From contig CAMVTO010000017.1 in the NCBI GenBank assembly GCA_947170435.1, forward strand, positions 1 through 48,868: a stretch of 48,868 nt of DNA, in the 5' to 3' direction. The notes beneath the pieces were generated by a model. The model worked only from the letters and a program-made list of their open reading frames with translations, was not told the origin of the DNA and made no database searches. The stretch comes from an uncultured Clostridia bacterium (GTDB lineage: Bacteria > Bacillota > Clostridia > Oscillospirales > Oscillospiraceae). How positions within the stretch are numbered: the stretch's first letter is position 1; each line of letters opens with the position of its first letter. Positions 26,001 to 33,921 of this stretch are shown here, piece after piece. Both the position numbers and the translations under genes were made by a program.

Positions 26001-26504
26001 AGTGTCGCGGGCGTCGTGACCTCCAGCAAGACCAAGACCACAAAAAAGAACACCCTCATGGCCTATGTCGTGCTGGAGGATGACACAGGCTCCATGGAGA
26101 TGCTCTGCTTTACGCGATGCCTCGAAAGCTACGGCAGCTACCTCAAGGAGGGCCAGGTGATTGTCGCCTCGGGACGGCTGTCCGTACGGGATGAGAAGGC
26201 GCCGCAGCTGATGTGTGACTTTGCCCACCCACTGGCGGAGAGTGGAGCGGCTCCGACGCTCTCCGGGGCGACGGCGCCTGCTTCCGGCAGTGGAAAGACG
26301 CTGTTTGTGCGGCTCCCGTCGCTGGACAGCCCGGAGATGGCGCACTTCCGCCGCGTGATGTATATGTTTGAGGGCAACACCACGCCGGTGAAGATCCGGC
26401 TTGCCGACACCGGCAAGCTGATTGGCACCACCTGTGACTTGCGGGACGCGCTGCTGCGGGAGCTGCGGGAAAAGCTCGGCGAGGAAAACGTCATAATAAA
26501 ATGA
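23025..26504 (+). CDS. dnaE: DNA polymerase III alpha subunit
   Basis: 1159 residues. PHP domain at the start (AHLHVHTEYSLLDG), polymerase palm with PDIDMDFGD (near 395-403, two catalytic Asp), HASTHAAGVVI, YRPGPMDSIPRF, helix-hairpin-helix region, and a C-terminal OB domain (VSVAGVVTSSK...GSMEMLCFTR). Length and order match DnaE1-type polymerases of Clostridia. It lacks the exonuclease domain of PolC. It is last in the hprK unit. Confidence 0.97.
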   Translation: MSFAHLHVHTEYSLLDGACRIKDLPKLVKSMGQTACAITDHGVMYGVIDFYRACKAEGIKPIIGCEVYVAPRTRHLKQHEFDSESRHLVLLCENETGYRNLSYLVSMAHIEGFYIKPRIDLDLLRERHEGLIALSACLAGEIPRQLRAGNYDGAKKYALTLSDIFGPDHFYLEMQDHGIRDQAIVNQGILRIHEETGLPLVATNDAHYLRKEDAAAHDVLLCIQTGKTVDDENRMRYEPQNFYLRSTEEMAALFPDHPDAIENTGKIAEMCNVEFTFGKYHLPEFKLPPGYDSFSYLKKLCDEGYAERYGEGKPEYRAQLEYEQNMIEQMGFTDYFLIVSDFVRYAKSVGIPVGPGRGSAAGSMVSYCLHITDIDPMQYALYFERFLNPERVSMPDIDMDFGDTRRGEVVDYVRRKYGDDHVAQIVTFGTMAARGVIRDVGRALNMTYADCDVIAKLVPNALHITLDEALKLSRELREKYESDEQVKKLIDTARALEGMPRHASTHAAGVVITKDPVVTYVPLARNDETIVCQYTMVTLEELGLLKMDFLGLRNLTILDDAVKMIREKEPSFTLEAIPENDPETYEMLQQGKTSGVFQLESSGITGVCVGLKPENVEDLTAIIALYRPGPMDSIPRFIASKHDPKLVTYLHPSLEPILSVTYGCIVYQEQVIEIFRRLAGYSLGQADMVRRAISKKKAAQIQKEKDTFIHGDSERSIAGCVANGIPEQTAEAIYQDIYDFANYAFNKAHAVSYAVVAYQTAYCKRHYTKEYMAALLSSVLDSSDKINEYFNECKDNGIALLPPDVNHSAAGFTVEEGGIRFGLVAIKGIGRGLIARMTAEREANGPFTDFRDFCRRMDGVDMNKRAVDNLIRAGAFDSMGYRRSQLDQVYEKVMDGIASSNRANLEGQIDFFGMSGGEQPQQDDLVLPDIPEYTAAQLMAMEKETTGLYLSGHPMDAYRGAARAAGAVAIGKIRDDFAQEGGPTVFADDQKISVAGVVTSSKTKTTKKNTLMAYVVLEDDTGSMEMLCFTRCLESYGSYLKEGQVIVASGRLSVRDEKAPQLMCDFAHPLAESGAAPTLSGATAPASGSGKTLFVRLPSLDSPEMAHFRRVMYMFEGNTTPVKIRLADTGKLIGTTCDLRDALLRELREKLGEENVIIK

Positions 26505-26534
26505 GGAAGGGGAGCCCCTTCCTCATTCGTTTTC
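26500..26534. terminator. Shared terminator of dnaE and the DUF4364 gene
   Basis: AATGAGGAAGGGG pairs with CCCCTTCCTCATT (26500-26526). The dnaE TGA (26502-26504) is inside one arm and the TGA of the convergent gene (26525-26523) inside the other. T-rich sequence follows on both strands. Confidence 0.88.
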
Positions 26535-27074
26535 TTCGTGGTTTTCTTCACGGAACAGGATAGAAATGACCTCAGAATAGATCTTTTCCGCATCCTTTTC
26601 AAACCGTTTGCGGAGCTTGTTCACATGCTTTTCATCAGGCACGGCCACATCCATGCGCCAGAGGGTGATGCCGTAATCGTCGTTGAAGCGCAGCGTTACG
26701 GCGGTGTTGCCATTGCTCTGGCTCCGGGTAGTCACTTGTACCTGCCGCTTCCGCTTGAGCTTTTGATTTTGCTTTTCCACCAGATCCTCGGCGTGGAGGC
26801 GGACGGAGTAGGGGATCTCATTCGCTGTGGCGCGGCCGTTGAAGAGGCCCTTTTCGGTGATGCCGTAAAGTCCGTCGTCCGATAGGGTGAGGTGCTCGGT
26901 CTGCACCAGATGGCCCAGGCACTCGGAGAAGTCAAAGAATTCGATGGCGCCGTCGCAGCTCAGGACAAGATCCTGCATGACATCGTAGGGCACCGGTTCG
27001 ATGAGGCGTTCTGCGATATAGAGGATCAGAAACTTGATTTCGTTTTTGCTGCGGATGAATCCAAGCTGCGGCAT
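26523..27074 (-). CDS. DUF4364 family, winged-helix-like protein
   Basis: 183 residues starting MPQLGFIRSKNEIKFLILYI. The first 80 residues look like a winged helix (PVPYDVMQDLVL, then YGITEKGLF), the rest a mixed domain (TAVTLRFNDDYGITLWRMDVAVPDE). This matches DUF4364 proteins, common in Clostridia and presumed DNA-binding. AGGAGG stands 6 bases before the ATG. The distal ATG at 27155 is rejected. Confidence 0.85.
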   Translation of the reverse strand: MPQLGFIRSKNEIKFLILYIAERLIEPVPYDVMQDLVLSCDGAIEFFDFSECLGHLVQTEHLTLSDDGLYGITEKGLFNGRATANEIPYSVRLHAEDLVEKQNQKLKRKRQVQVTTRSQSNGNTAVTLRFNDDYGITLWRMDVAVPDEKHVNKLRKRFEKDAEKIYSEVISILFREENHEENE

Positions 27075-27101
27075 AGCGGCCTCCTGTAAAATGTTTTTCT
27101 C

Positions 27102-27130
27102 AGTATACCGCAAAAAAATCATTTTGTACA
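27102..27130 (-). promoter_or_regulatory. Promoter for the DUF4364 gene
   Basis: Minus strand TGTACA (27130-27125), 17 bases, TATACT (27107-27102), 28 bases before the start codon. Confidence 0.6.
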
Positions 27131-27144
27131 GCCTCGATTTCCGC

Positions 27145-27170
27145 ACCAACCGCAACGGCCGTCATACCAT
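27145..27170 (+). promoter_or_regulatory. Possible sigma-K/sigma-E sporulation promoter
   Basis: AC (27145-27146), 16 bases, CATACCAT (27163-27170). This matches the AC-N16-CATAnnnTA form of sigma-K promoters except for the last base. No sigma-A promoter was seen for the downstream gene. A short motif like this can occur by chance. Confidence 0.35.
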
Positions 27171-27218
27171 GAATTGAAAGGCTTCTTTCGGAAGTACTTT
27201 GATCAGGAGGTTATTGAT

Positions 27219-28052
27219 ATGGCTGAAAAAGTGACTCCCGGCCCCGTCAGCAACGCAAATGGCGTCCGCGAGGCGGTCTGTGTCCATACGAAGAAGATCT
27301 ACTCTTCCTGCAGAGATAAGGACTGCATCGAGGATCTTCGATTCTATCCCACGCAGTCTGCGCAGTCGGTATTGGCGAACGCACAGGGGATTCGCGGCGG
27401 AAGCGCCGAATTGCTTTACACCTTTGTAGATGTGGAGCCGGTGAATTTCAACCGCGGCTACTATACCGTCGATATGCGCTTCTACTATAAGATCACGCTT
27501 CAGGCACTCAACGGTTCCACCCGATATACCGAGGTCGCGGGTCTTGCCACCTTCGGCAAGCGCGTGATCCTCTGCGGCGGCGAAAGCGGCCCGAAGATTT
27601 TCTCCTCTGAGCCGGTGGCCGATGAGCTGGACGTCCAGCTTGATCTCACTGCCGATCTGCCCACGGCTTATGTCGAGGTCGTCGATCCGCTGCTGCTCAG
27701 CGCCAGCTTCGTCGACAACTGCCACTATGTACCCGGTGTGCTCACTGGCGTGCCGGAGGGCATCCTTGCGGCGTTCGACGAGCCGTTGATCCTCGACGAG
27801 TCTCAGAGCCGCCGCGTCTGCGTATCGCTTGGCCAGTTCTCCATCGTGCGCCTCGAGCGCGACACCCAGCTCCTCATCCCTGTGTACGACTACTGCATCC
27901 CCACGGAGGAGTGCATGGTCGCAGGCATTGGCAACACAGAGGACCCGTGCTCGCTGTTCGCGGACGTGGAATTCCCGGTGGATTCGTTCTTCCCATCGGA
28001 TACCGTCTGCGAAAACGGGCTTGGCGGAAGCTCCTGCGGCTGCAATCGGTAA
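27219..28052 (+). CDS. Conserved clostridial protein of unknown function, Cys-rich C terminus
   Basis: 277 residues. It begins MAEKVTPGPVSNANGVREAV and has CVHTKKIYSSCRDKDC near the start and CENGLGGSSCGC at the end. The body is beta-rich with repeated RFYY/YFVD-like strands (VDVEPVNFNRGYYTVDMRF, YKITLQAL). No signal peptide. I recall similar proteins in many Oscillospiraceae, without a function. Cys pairs and the possible late-sporulation promoter would fit a spore coat protein, which is a guess. AGGAGG is 7 bases before ATG 27219; a terminator follows. Confidence 0.8.
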   Translation: MAEKVTPGPVSNANGVREAVCVHTKKIYSSCRDKDCIEDLRFYPTQSAQSVLANAQGIRGGSAELLYTFVDVEPVNFNRGYYTVDMRFYYKITLQALNGSTRYTEVAGLATFGKRVILCGGESGPKIFSSEPVADELDVQLDLTADLPTAYVEVVDPLLLSASFVDNCHYVPGVLTGVPEGILAAFDEPLILDESQSRRVCVSLGQFSIVRLERDTQLLIPVYDYCIPTEECMVAGIGNTEDPCSLFADVEFPVDSFFPSDTVCENGLGGSSCGCNR

Positions 28053-28065
28053 TACTGCGCAACAT

Positions 28066-28111
28066 GACAAAGCGACCGGCTTCCAGCCGGCCGTTTTGTC
28101 GTTTTTCTTTT
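28066..28111 (+). terminator. Intrinsic terminator after the Cys-rich protein gene
   Basis: GACAAAGCGACCGGCT (from 28066) pairs with AGCCGGCCGTTTTGTC (to 28100) with one mismatch and one G-U, then GTTTTTCTTTT. Confidence 0.9.
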
Positions 28112-28121
28112 GGCTGTCCCG

Positions 28122-28149
28122 TTGACAACTTCTCCCAAAACGATATAAT
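28122..28149 (+). promoter_or_regulatory. Strong sigma-A-type promoter for the 28209-30998 cassette
   Basis: Perfect TTGACA (28122-28127) and perfect TATAAT (28144-28149), spaced by 16 bases. Confidence 0.88.
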
Positions 28150-28208
28150 AAAACTACAAGTGATTCCTTGCAGATCCGTGCCCTACAGCGCAAAAAGGGA
28201 GTATGATA

Positions 28209-28961
28209 ATGGGAAAAAACCAACAATACGCACCATACCGGCCGGAGTTGACCACCGAGCAAAAAGAGCGCCTCGAGCGCGCGGCAAATTCGTTGGAGGA
28301 ATATGTCCACATCGCTGTTGAGGAGGCGAAAAGGCAGCTTTCTGTCGCCAGGAACAGCGGCGGACGGAAGGACGCGCTTCCGGACGACCCGGAGGTTTGC
28401 CTCCGCCTTCCGGCGGTCGATCCGAGAGGGCAGTACAGCATCATTGATATGCGCTTCAAGCAGCGCACGCAGGCCATTTCCTCCGTGCTGAACCTGCGGG
28501 ATGACAACATCAACAAGCTGGCTTACGACGTGCTGACCAACCCGACCGTGCTGGAACTGGAATCCCGACTGTTTCAGATCGCGCAGCGCCATCGCATCTT
28601 GACAAGGGCGGAGAAGTTGTGCCACAACGAAGCCGCGGCGGACGCGCTGCATATTCAGGCGCGAAAACTGGAGTGCGACCCTGCGGTGGCGGAGCTGGAT
28701 ATCGTGCTTCAGGGGCTGGAGTACCTGCTGGACCTTCGTGAGGGTGATATGCCGGATGAAGTCAGGCGGTACTACGAGGAGCATCTGGACGTATCGTTTA
28801 CGCGCGAACAGATGGAAGCGGGCCGCCGTCTGGTGCAGACCGGAGAAGCGAAGATCCTATATCCGGATTTTGACAATGTACTGCTGCAGGTTCTGTTCAG
28901 CACCCCGGAAAATTGGGGGCTGAGTCTGGAGGAGCTGGAAGCACTGCGGGACGAAGAATGA
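28209..28961 (+). CDS. Unknown cytoplasmic protein, helical
   Basis: 250 residues, strongly helical and charged, no signal peptide or membrane segment. A small domain in the middle (LRLPAVDPRGQYSIIDMRFK) is followed by long helices (YDVLTNPTVLELESRLFQIA, AEKLCHNEAAADALHIQARK). No motif that I recognise. ATG at 28209 is favoured over 28203 because AAGGGAG is 7 bases from it and only 1 from 28203. First of three genes behind a consensus promoter. Function unknown. Confidence 0.8.
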   Translation: MGKNQQYAPYRPELTTEQKERLERAANSLEEYVHIAVEEAKRQLSVARNSGGRKDALPDDPEVCLRLPAVDPRGQYSIIDMRFKQRTQAISSVLNLRDDNINKLAYDVLTNPTVLELESRLFQIAQRHRILTRAEKLCHNEAAADALHIQARKLECDPAVAELDIVLQGLEYLLDLREGDMPDEVRRYYEEHLDVSFTREQMEAGRRLVQTGEAKILYPDFDNVLLQVLFSTPENWGLSLEELEALRDEE

Positions 28962-28991
28962 GATGATTTTGACCGAATAGGAGTACATATT

Positions 28992-30635
28992 ATGCCGAAA
29001 AAAGGAAAGAAACTGGACGAGAAAGTAATCAATCAACATATGGAGGCGTACTCTGAGACGCCGGCGGCGGCATTTCTGGACGATGTCTTCGGCAAATGGG
29101 ATCGTTTGAAGGATACAAAACACGCTGCCCACTTGCCGCAGTTGGATCGTGCCGATCACATCATCATCAACGGTCGCACAGCAACGGAAATGCTGATGGA
29201 GCAGTTTCAAAAGGGTAAGGATTTCCCTATGAAGGATACGCTGGACTATCCGATGCTGTACGGCAACTTCTACAAAGAAAACGCAAAAACGCTCATCAAT
29301 CAGATGGTTTCTGACGCGATGATGAACGGGGATAAGGTCGAGGTCTTTGTGCCCGACCGGACGACGGGAAAGATACCAAAGGAGCCGATGCAACTGACAC
29401 CGCAGGGCTACCAGCCGTCCGGACCGCTGGCAAAGCCCGCGCAAATGACCAGATGGCAGAAGTTCTGGAGCAAGCTGGGCTTTTATAAAAAGGAAAAGGC
29501 CGCCGTGATGAATTATGAGCAGGAGATAGCGGCCCGCAAGAAGGTGCAGTTCTGCAACAAAGCCGCCCGTGCCAGTCTCACAAACAACGCCGCAAAGGGC
29601 AGGACCTATAACGATGAAATAAAAGAGTATGCTCGTGATGTCTTTGAGGATATGAAGAAGAACTATCCTGAGACAAAGGGCGATCCGTCGGAATTGCCGG
29701 AAGGGAACGGATATAAAACGCATCGCAGCTCTTTCCACTCCCTTGCTTTATGTGTGCTGGCAACCAAACGGAACGATAAAAACGAGCTGATGTACTCAAA
29801 TGAGAAAATGTTTGACTTTGCTGACGAGAACATGATGCGGGCGCGCGCCGACGCCGCAAGGGAGGTTTACGAGCACTATAAAAAGGGAGACAAAGACTGG
29901 CTTGCCGATCTGCAGGTCGAAGCCGGTAAGGTTTTGCCGGAACGTGTCAATGTGCAGGCCGCCAAGCTGGATTTCTCGAAGTCCGACCTGACGGAACAGC
30001 AAGGCTATCAGGAGTTTGCTCTGCTGTGCGACACGGCGTTTGATCAAAGCCAGGATATACAATATTCAAGAGAAACGATTGTGAAACGACATGGAGAAAA
30101 GGAGTATGATGATCTGGTTGTCACGCTGAGCGATTTCCCGCAGAACTCCTTCCGGGAATTCGGTCAAGCGCTTTCTGCTCAAAAAAATTTACTCAACGGG
30201 GTCGAAGGACCCGACAAGGCAGTGGTTGGGCAAGCGATAGGCAAAACGATCTTTGGACGTGCCGCTCAGCAGCAGATCGCCATGATGCAGAAAGAAAATC
30301 CGAATATGAAGTACACGGAAATGTCTAATGCGGATAAGATATGGTCGTTCACACTCCTCTCCGGCCAGCTTCTATATAATGAAAATGCGTTGGACGATCC
30401 TGAGGGGCCGGCAATCACAGGGCAGCTTGTCAAGCTGACACAAGAGCGGTCGCAGAATCCTGAGAAATTCAATGAGCAGATCATCAACGGTGTATTCGAG
30501 AACCGGATCAAGCTCAAGGAGTGCAGCATGGAAGCGGGAAACAACGAGCCCTTCAAATTTGACCTCCAGAGCGCCAAAACAGTCGAACTTGAGATGAAAA
30601 GCCAACAAAGAGACACCGCCGGCGTAGAATTATAA
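28992..30635 (+). CDS. Large unknown cytoplasmic protein
   Basis: 547 residues, hydrophilic, Lys/Glu-rich and lower in GC than its neighbours. It opens with a basic stretch (MPKKGKKLDEKV), then a helical part with INGRTATEMLMEQFQKG (near 59-75), a Pro-rich link (near 130-150), a basic patch (RWQKFWSKLGFYKKEK) and a long helical C-terminal half. No catalytic motif, signal peptide or membrane segment is visible. TAGGAG precedes the ATG. It lies 30 bases after the helical protein gene. Its size, unusual composition and lack of recognisable homology make it the main unknown of this cassette. Confidence 0.8.
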   Translation: MPKKGKKLDEKVINQHMEAYSETPAAAFLDDVFGKWDRLKDTKHAAHLPQLDRADHIIINGRTATEMLMEQFQKGKDFPMKDTLDYPMLYGNFYKENAKTLINQMVSDAMMNGDKVEVFVPDRTTGKIPKEPMQLTPQGYQPSGPLAKPAQMTRWQKFWSKLGFYKKEKAAVMNYEQEIAARKKVQFCNKAARASLTNNAAKGRTYNDEIKEYARDVFEDMKKNYPETKGDPSELPEGNGYKTHRSSFHSLALCVLATKRNDKNELMYSNEKMFDFADENMMRARADAAREVYEHYKKGDKDWLADLQVEAGKVLPERVNVQAAKLDFSKSDLTEQQGYQEFALLCDTAFDQSQDIQYSRETIVKRHGEKEYDDLVVTLSDFPQNSFREFGQALSAQKNLLNGVEGPDKAVVGQAIGKTIFGRAAQQQIAMMQKENPNMKYTEMSNADKIWSFTLLSGQLLYNENALDDPEGPAITGQLVKLTQERSQNPEKFNEQIINGVFENRIKLKECSMEAGNNEPFKFDLQSAKTVELEMKSQQRDTAGVEL

Positions 30636-30656
30636 GCGAAAGGGAGCGTGGAGTCA

Positions 30657-30998
30657 TTGGCTGACAGAATTGTACCACTGGGCGTCAGAGAGGTGGAGGA
30701 CGTGCTGGCGGAGATGGAACAGGAGTTTTCCGAGCAAAACATCCCTACGCTCCTTCGGCTGCGCGCCGCCACGATCATCGAAGAGCTATTCTCCGCGCTG
30801 CGCGAGCTGAACGACGACGGAGGAATGCTGCGCTGTACTTTTCCCACGCCCGGAACGATGCATCTGCAATACCGGAGCAGACGCGGAGCGTTGAATCCCG
30901 ACTTGAAGCTGGTGAAGAGGCTGGCGAGCAACCCCTGTACCGATGGGGTCAGCGTCGCGTTCCGGGAGGGGCGCTGCATCATCTCGGTGGAGCAATAG
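30657..30998 (+). CDS. Short protein resembling a degenerate anti-sigma/HATPase domain
   Basis: 113 residues. VREVEDVLAEMEQEFSEQNI followed by RAATIIEELFSALREL resembles the first helices and N-box of RsbW-type HATPase domains, with Ser/Ala where the key Asn would be. The glycine boxes are not apparent, so ATP binding is doubtful. TTG 30657 is favoured (AAGGGAG 10 bases upstream); GTG 30648 is the alternative. Third gene of the cassette, closed by a strong terminator. Confidence 0.6.
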   Translation: MADRIVPLGVREVEDVLAEMEQEFSEQNIPTLLRLRAATIIEELFSALRELNDDGGMLRCTFPTPGTMHLQYRSRRGALNPDLKLVKRLASNPCTDGVSVAFREGRCIISVEQ

Positions 30999-31017
30999 AA
31001 CAGATCATTCACAGTAT

Positions 31018-31060
31018 GCTGAGACCGGCTGGCTTTGTCAGCCGGTCTCAGCGTTTTTTC
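31018..31060 (+). terminator. Intrinsic terminator of the unknown cassette
   Basis: GCTGAGACCGGCTG pairs with CAGCCGGTCTCAGC, followed by GTTTTTTC. Confidence 0.95.
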
Positions 31061-31089
31061 TTGCACTTTAAAGTGATTGAGTATATAAT
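31061..31089 (+). promoter_or_regulatory. Sigma-A-type promoter for the aminotransferase
   Basis: TTGCAC (31061-31066), 17 bases, TATAAT (31084-31089), directly behind the terminator of the previous unit. Confidence 0.85.
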
Positions 31090-31147
31090 ATTTGTTGTAA
31101 TTTGCTGATAAGGGATCGCGCCCTGAAACGCGAGAGAGGAACCAACC

Positions 31148-32314
31148 ATGAAAGAAATGAGCAGACGCAACAAACTTTTCACCGAGTCGGTCATCCGCCG
31201 CATGACGCGCATCGCCATCGCCAACAACGCGATCAATCTTTCCCAGGGCTTCCCCGACTTTGATCCGCCCAAGGCCATCACTGACCGTCTGGCTGAGATC
31301 AGCGCCATCGGTCCCCACCAGTATCCCATTACGATGGGCGCGCCGAACTTCCGCCGCGCGCTCGCCAAGAAGTGCGGACACTTCATGGGCCGCACCATTG
31401 ACCCAGAAACCGAGGTGGTCGTGACCATCGGATCCACTGAAGCGATGGTCGACACCATTTTTGCCCTCACGAATCCCGGCGATAAGGTGGCGCTCTTCAG
31501 CCCGTATTTCGAGAACTACCACGCACAGCTCATTATGGCGGACTGCGAGCCGATCTATATTCCGCTGGTACCGCCGACCTTCCGCTTTGACGCCAATGTG
31601 CTGGAGGACGCGTTCAAGCAGGGGATCAAGGCGATCCTGATCTGCAATCCCTCCAATCCGAGCGGCAAGGTGTTCACCTACGACGAGCTCAAGCTCATTG
31701 CGGATCTTTGCATCAAGTACGATGTGTACGCCATCATGGACGAGCCGTACGAGCACATCGTCTACGATGACCACAAGCACATCTATATGAACTCGCTGCC
31801 CGGTATGTGGGAGCGCACAGTCAGCTGCTCCAGCCTCTCCAAGACCTACTCCATCACCGGCTGGCGCCTCGGTTATGCCATCGCGCCGAAGGAGATCATG
31901 GATCGCGTCAAGCAGTACCACGACTTCAACACCGTCGGCGCGGCGTCCCCGCTGATGGAGGCCGCCATTGTCGGCCTTGAGATGCCGGACAGCTACTATG
32001 TCGACTTCCAGGCGCATTATGCCCACATGAAGAAGCTGTTCACCGATGGCCTGCGCAATCTCGGCATCCCGTTCACTGACCCGCAGGGCACCTATTTCAC
32101 GCTCGTCGATATCGCCCCGTATCTCAAAAAGGGCCAGACGGACGTAGAGTTCTGCGAGGAGATGGCGGTCAAGGTGGGCGTCGCCTGCGTGCCCGGCACG
32201 TCGTTCTTTATGGAGGATGTGCAGAACATTGTCCGCGTGCACTTCGCTAAGAAGGACGAGACGCTCATCGAGGCGCTGAACCGTCTGGAGGGACTCAAGA
32301 CGAAGATGGCGTAA
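31148..32314 (+). CDS. Class I PLP-dependent aminotransferase
   Basis: 388 residues. Motifs are INLSQGFPDFDPP, ICNPSNPSGKV, the AIMDEPYEH aspartate for PLP and the Schiff-base Lys in SSLSKTYSITGWRLGY (near 231). It belongs to the fold-type I aspartate/aromatic/KAT-like group, so the amino acid cannot be fixed. AGAGGAACC is before the ATG. The citXG-like gene follows after about 55 bases and may share the transcript. Confidence 0.93.
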   Translation: MKEMSRRNKLFTESVIRRMTRIAIANNAINLSQGFPDFDPPKAITDRLAEISAIGPHQYPITMGAPNFRRALAKKCGHFMGRTIDPETEVVVTIGSTEAMVDTIFALTNPGDKVALFSPYFENYHAQLIMADCEPIYIPLVPPTFRFDANVLEDAFKQGIKAILICNPSNPSGKVFTYDELKLIADLCIKYDVYAIMDEPYEHIVYDDHKHIYMNSLPGMWERTVSCSSLSKTYSITGWRLGYAIAPKEIMDRVKQYHDFNTVGAASPLMEAAIVGLEMPDSYYVDFQAHYAHMKKLFTDGLRNLGIPFTDPQGTYFTLVDIAPYLKKGQTDVEFCEEMAVKVGVACVPGTSFFMEDVQNIVRVHFAKKDETLIEALNRLEGLKTKMA

Positions 32315-32368
32315 GCCAAACCCAAAAAACGCGGGAAGCTGCCCTGAAACACGATTGAGGTGGGAGAA

Positions 32369-33709
32369 ATGCAAGAAGTCACATTGGAACAGTCGCTTGC
32401 CGCGCGGGATGCTCGTACGCAGCGCCAAACCGCGCTGCTGGAGCGCTATCACATGCCGGTGATCTCGTTTTCTATGAACATTCCGGGGGCGGTAAAGGAC
32501 ACGCCGTTGATTCGCCGCGCCTATTATACCGGGCGCGACGCGCTGCTCCAGGCACTCAAAAATGGGTGCGTTAAGGTGCTGCGCAAGGAGGAAACCCTTG
32601 CCGAAACCGGCTGTGAAATCCAAATTGCTGTTAAGGAAGATGCCTTGACAGTCAAGAGACTGTGCGTTCAGATTGAGGATGCAACCACGCTGGGGCAACT
32701 CTTTGACATGGAAGTGTTGACTCCCGACGGTGAGAAGCTCGCTCGTGAGGCAGTAGGGAGCAGCGAGCGCGGCTGCATCGTCTGCGGCGCAGCGGGACAG
32801 GACTGTATCGCCGTGCACAGCGAGAAAGAATTGCAGGCAGCGGCGCAGCGCATCATGGTGGAATACTATGCCAAGGCTGACCGGCAAGATGTGGCGGATA
32901 AAGTGACAGCTGCGCTGTTGGATGAGATCTACACCACGCCCAAGCCGGGATTGGTGGATCGCGCCAACAACGGCAGTCACACCGATATGACCATTGAAAC
33001 CTTGGAGCGCAGTGCCAGAGCGCTGAAGTCCTATTGGGCGCGCTGCATGGAAGTAGGGCAGAAGACCTCGAACGAATCCCCGGCGGCTACTTTTGCACAG
33101 TTGCGGGAGCTGGGGAAGGCCGCAGAGCAGGATATGCTTGCCGCGACCGGCGGCGTCAACACCCACAAGGGAGCAATCTTTACTCTCGGCACAATCTGCG
33201 GTGCTATCGGGCGGCTTTGGAGCGCTGAGGCGCCGTATCGGGACGTAGAGACCATTACACGAGAGTGCGCCGCCATGACAAAGGCCGCGGTCAAGGCGGA
33301 CTTTGCGAGGCTCACGCCGGAAACGGCGCGAACGACGGGCGAAAAGCTCTATCTGGAGTCTGGACTGCGGGGTATCCGCGGTGAGATGGCGGACGGCCTG
33401 TTGAGCGTCAAGAACATCGCGCTGCCCATGATCCACGAGGCAATGGAGGCGGGGTATAACCACAACCGCGCGGGAGTCTATGCGCTGCTGGCGCTGATTG
33501 CCCGCGGCCGCGACACCAATATGATCGCCCGGGGCGGACGTAAGCGCGCGGCTGTTGCGTCCAAGTGGGTAGAGGAACTGCTGTACTATTGCAACTTCCC
33601 GCCGCTGACCGCGGTGGAGGTGCTCAATCGCAAGTTTGTTGCGGAAAATCTTTCGCCGGGCGGCTGCGCCGATCTGCTTGCGGCGGCGTATTTCCTTGAT
33701 TCGATCTAA
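32369..33709 (+). CDS. citXG: CitX-CitG fusion, citrate lyase prosthetic group synthesis
   Basis: About 446 residues. Residues 1-165 match CitX (transfer of the phosphoribosyl-dephospho-CoA group to the acyl carrier subunit): RTQRQTALLERYHMPVISFSMNIPG. Residues 180-446 match CitG (2'-(5''-triphosphoribosyl)-3'-dephospho-CoA synthase): DEIYTTPKPGLVDRANNGSH, ATGGVNTHKGAIF, GYNHNRAGVYALL. No citrate lyase genes citD/E/F are in the window. ATG 32369 has GAGGTGGGAG upstream; GTG 32360 is an alternative. Confidence 0.9.
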   Translation: MQEVTLEQSLAARDARTQRQTALLERYHMPVISFSMNIPGAVKDTPLIRRAYYTGRDALLQALKNGCVKVLRKEETLAETGCEIQIAVKEDALTVKRLCVQIEDATTLGQLFDMEVLTPDGEKLAREAVGSSERGCIVCGAAGQDCIAVHSEKELQAAAQRIMVEYYAKADRQDVADKVTAALLDEIYTTPKPGLVDRANNGSHTDMTIETLERSARALKSYWARCMEVGQKTSNESPAATFAQLRELGKAAEQDMLAATGGVNTHKGAIFTLGTICGAIGRLWSAEAPYRDVETITRECAAMTKAAVKADFARLTPETARTTGEKLYLESGLRGIRGEMADGLLSVKNIALPMIHEAMEAGYNHNRAGVYALLALIARGRDTNMIARGGRKRAAVASKWVEELLYYCNFPPLTAVEVLNRKFVAENLSPGGCADLLAAAYFLDSI

Positions 33710-33749
33710 AAAAGGAGCGGAAGAGCTGGTCTCTTCCGCTCCTTTTTTA
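33708..33749 (+). terminator. Intrinsic terminator after citXG
   Basis: AAAAAAGGAGCGGAAGAG pairs with CTCTTCCGCTCCTTTTTT over a short loop. It begins at the last bases of citXG. Confidence 0.96.
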
Positions 33750-33837
33750 TCAGGAATTCTGCGCGGCATTTGCGCTTGTTATCCGGCGAAAATCGAGACT
33801 GTCTTCAACAAATTGTACATAAGACAGCGCTGAGCGC

Positions 33838-33866
33838 TTGACTTTTTTGACAATTCGTACTACACT
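33838..33866 (+). promoter_or_regulatory. Promoter for the ABC importer operon
   Basis: TTGACT (33838-33843), 17 bases, TACACT (33861-33866). The leader up to 33922 contains AAAGGAGG. Confidence 0.65.
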
Positions 33867-33921
33867 GGCGTCAAGGCGCTGGTAGAATCCGGCGGCTTGA
33901 ACAATCAAAGGAGGATGGAAC

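Noticed and set aside
24042..26345. Open frame of 767 codons on the minus strand opposite dnaE
   Set aside because: Same reason: antisense to a certain gene, no RBS, no recognisable motif.
31018..31060. Hairpin as the leader of the aminotransferase gene
   Set aside because: It lies upstream of the -35 at 31061, so it belongs to the previous transcript.
30266..33769. Very long open frame of 1167 codons on the minus strand
   Set aside because: It lies opposite four convincing plus-strand genes with RBS sites, promoters and family motifs. Its translation is rich in Arg/His/Leu and shows no domain. High GC at third codon positions creates such antisense frames.
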